Positions 63,923 through 64,000 of a DNA stretch of 64,000 bases are shown here, piece after piece. Location: assembly GCA_017938245.1 (NCBI GenBank), contig JAGBBX010000049.1, forward strand, positions 21,902 to 85,901. Direction: 5' to 3'. Made by a program: the position numbers and the translations under genes. The DNA comes from Bacteroidaceae bacterium (GTDB taxonomy: Bacteria > Bacteroidota > Bacteroidia > Bacteroidales > Bacteroidaceae). The notes under the pieces are model-generated. The model did not search any database. It saw only the letters and a list, made by a program, of their open reading frames with translations, and was not told the origin of the DNA. How positions within the stretch are numbered: the stretch's first letter is position 1; each line of letters begins with the position of its first letter.

Positions 63923-64000
63923 TTTTATTTGTGCAAGCATCGTTGTTAATCGTTGCTAAGCCTTTTTACGCCTGTTTTTGTACCTCCTGTGTACCTCGCA

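Overview
The window is a chromosomal segment from a member of the Bacteroidota, most likely order Bacteroidales. Four things support this. Several promoters have the Bacteroidota form (TTTG, about 20 bases, then TAnnTTTG or TAnnTTCG). The tmRNA tag reads GENNYALAA. Many families typical of the phylum are present (DUF3078, DUF3276, DUF4923, DUF5606, DUF2156, a BlaI/BlaR pair with TonB C-terminal domains, a BspA-type leucine-rich repeat lipoprotein, a FAS1 lipoprotein). RNase Y sits beside ZapA. Genus cannot be set from the sequence alone. No rRNA, tRNA, CRISPR array or complete insertion sequence was seen.

Layout. 1-3.1 kb: tmRNA (minus), a manganese exporter and a GH20 hexosaminidase. 3.1-8.5 kb: an accessory island with a broken small HTH gene, a large intact protein joining a Hsp90-type (GHKL) ATPase to a PD-(D/E)XK-like nuclease end, a truncated DinD/Bro-N fragment and a RhuM-family gene. 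8.5-18.4 kb: dnaK, a saccharopine-dehydrogenase-family (carboxynorspermidine) enzyme behind a 10-bp iteron array, then recA, a C1 peptidase, recJ and recQ. 18.5-26.4 kb (minus): a secreted unknown with a riboswitch-like leader, rny, zapA, a coiled-coil gene, a DNA glycosylase, DUF2156, an unknown and yidC. 26.7-37.8 kb: DUF3078 barrel, CPA2 antiporter, DoxX, SIMPL, AraC with a divergent DcaP-like porin, a Pit phosphate transporter, nfo and a small helical protein. 37.9-50.1 kb: BspA-like lipoprotein, BlaI/BlaR-TonB, S4 protein-pth-rplY, a Pur-alpha-like protein, a double ABC ATPase, a MITE-like repeat, nusB-yajC-ybbR-coaE, DUF5606, DUF4923. 50.1-64 kb: clpB, nadE, FAS1 lipoprotein, a Fur/PerR regulator with rubrerythrin, ttcA-DUF486, a TPR/PD40 protein, nucleoside phosphorylase, mnmE.

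How the genes fit together. Most are housekeeping: recombination and repair (recA, recJ, recQ, nfo, a UDG-like glycosylase), protein folding and membrane insertion (dnaK, clpB, yidC, yajC), translation rescue and RNA turnover (tmRNA, pth, S4 protein, rny, mnmE, ttcA), and envelope sensing. The items most worth a second look are: the GHKL-nuclease island; a mutually exclusive aptamer/terminator-like fold ahead of the secreted protein at 19.2-19.35 kb; a terminator-like structure only 20 nt ahead of rny; helically phased iterons ahead of the saccharopine-dehydrogenase-family gene; an inverted-repeat pair straddling the blaI promoter; an ATTTCA-N4-TGAAAT dyad on the perR start point; and a NadE whose expected glutaminase cysteine is glycine.
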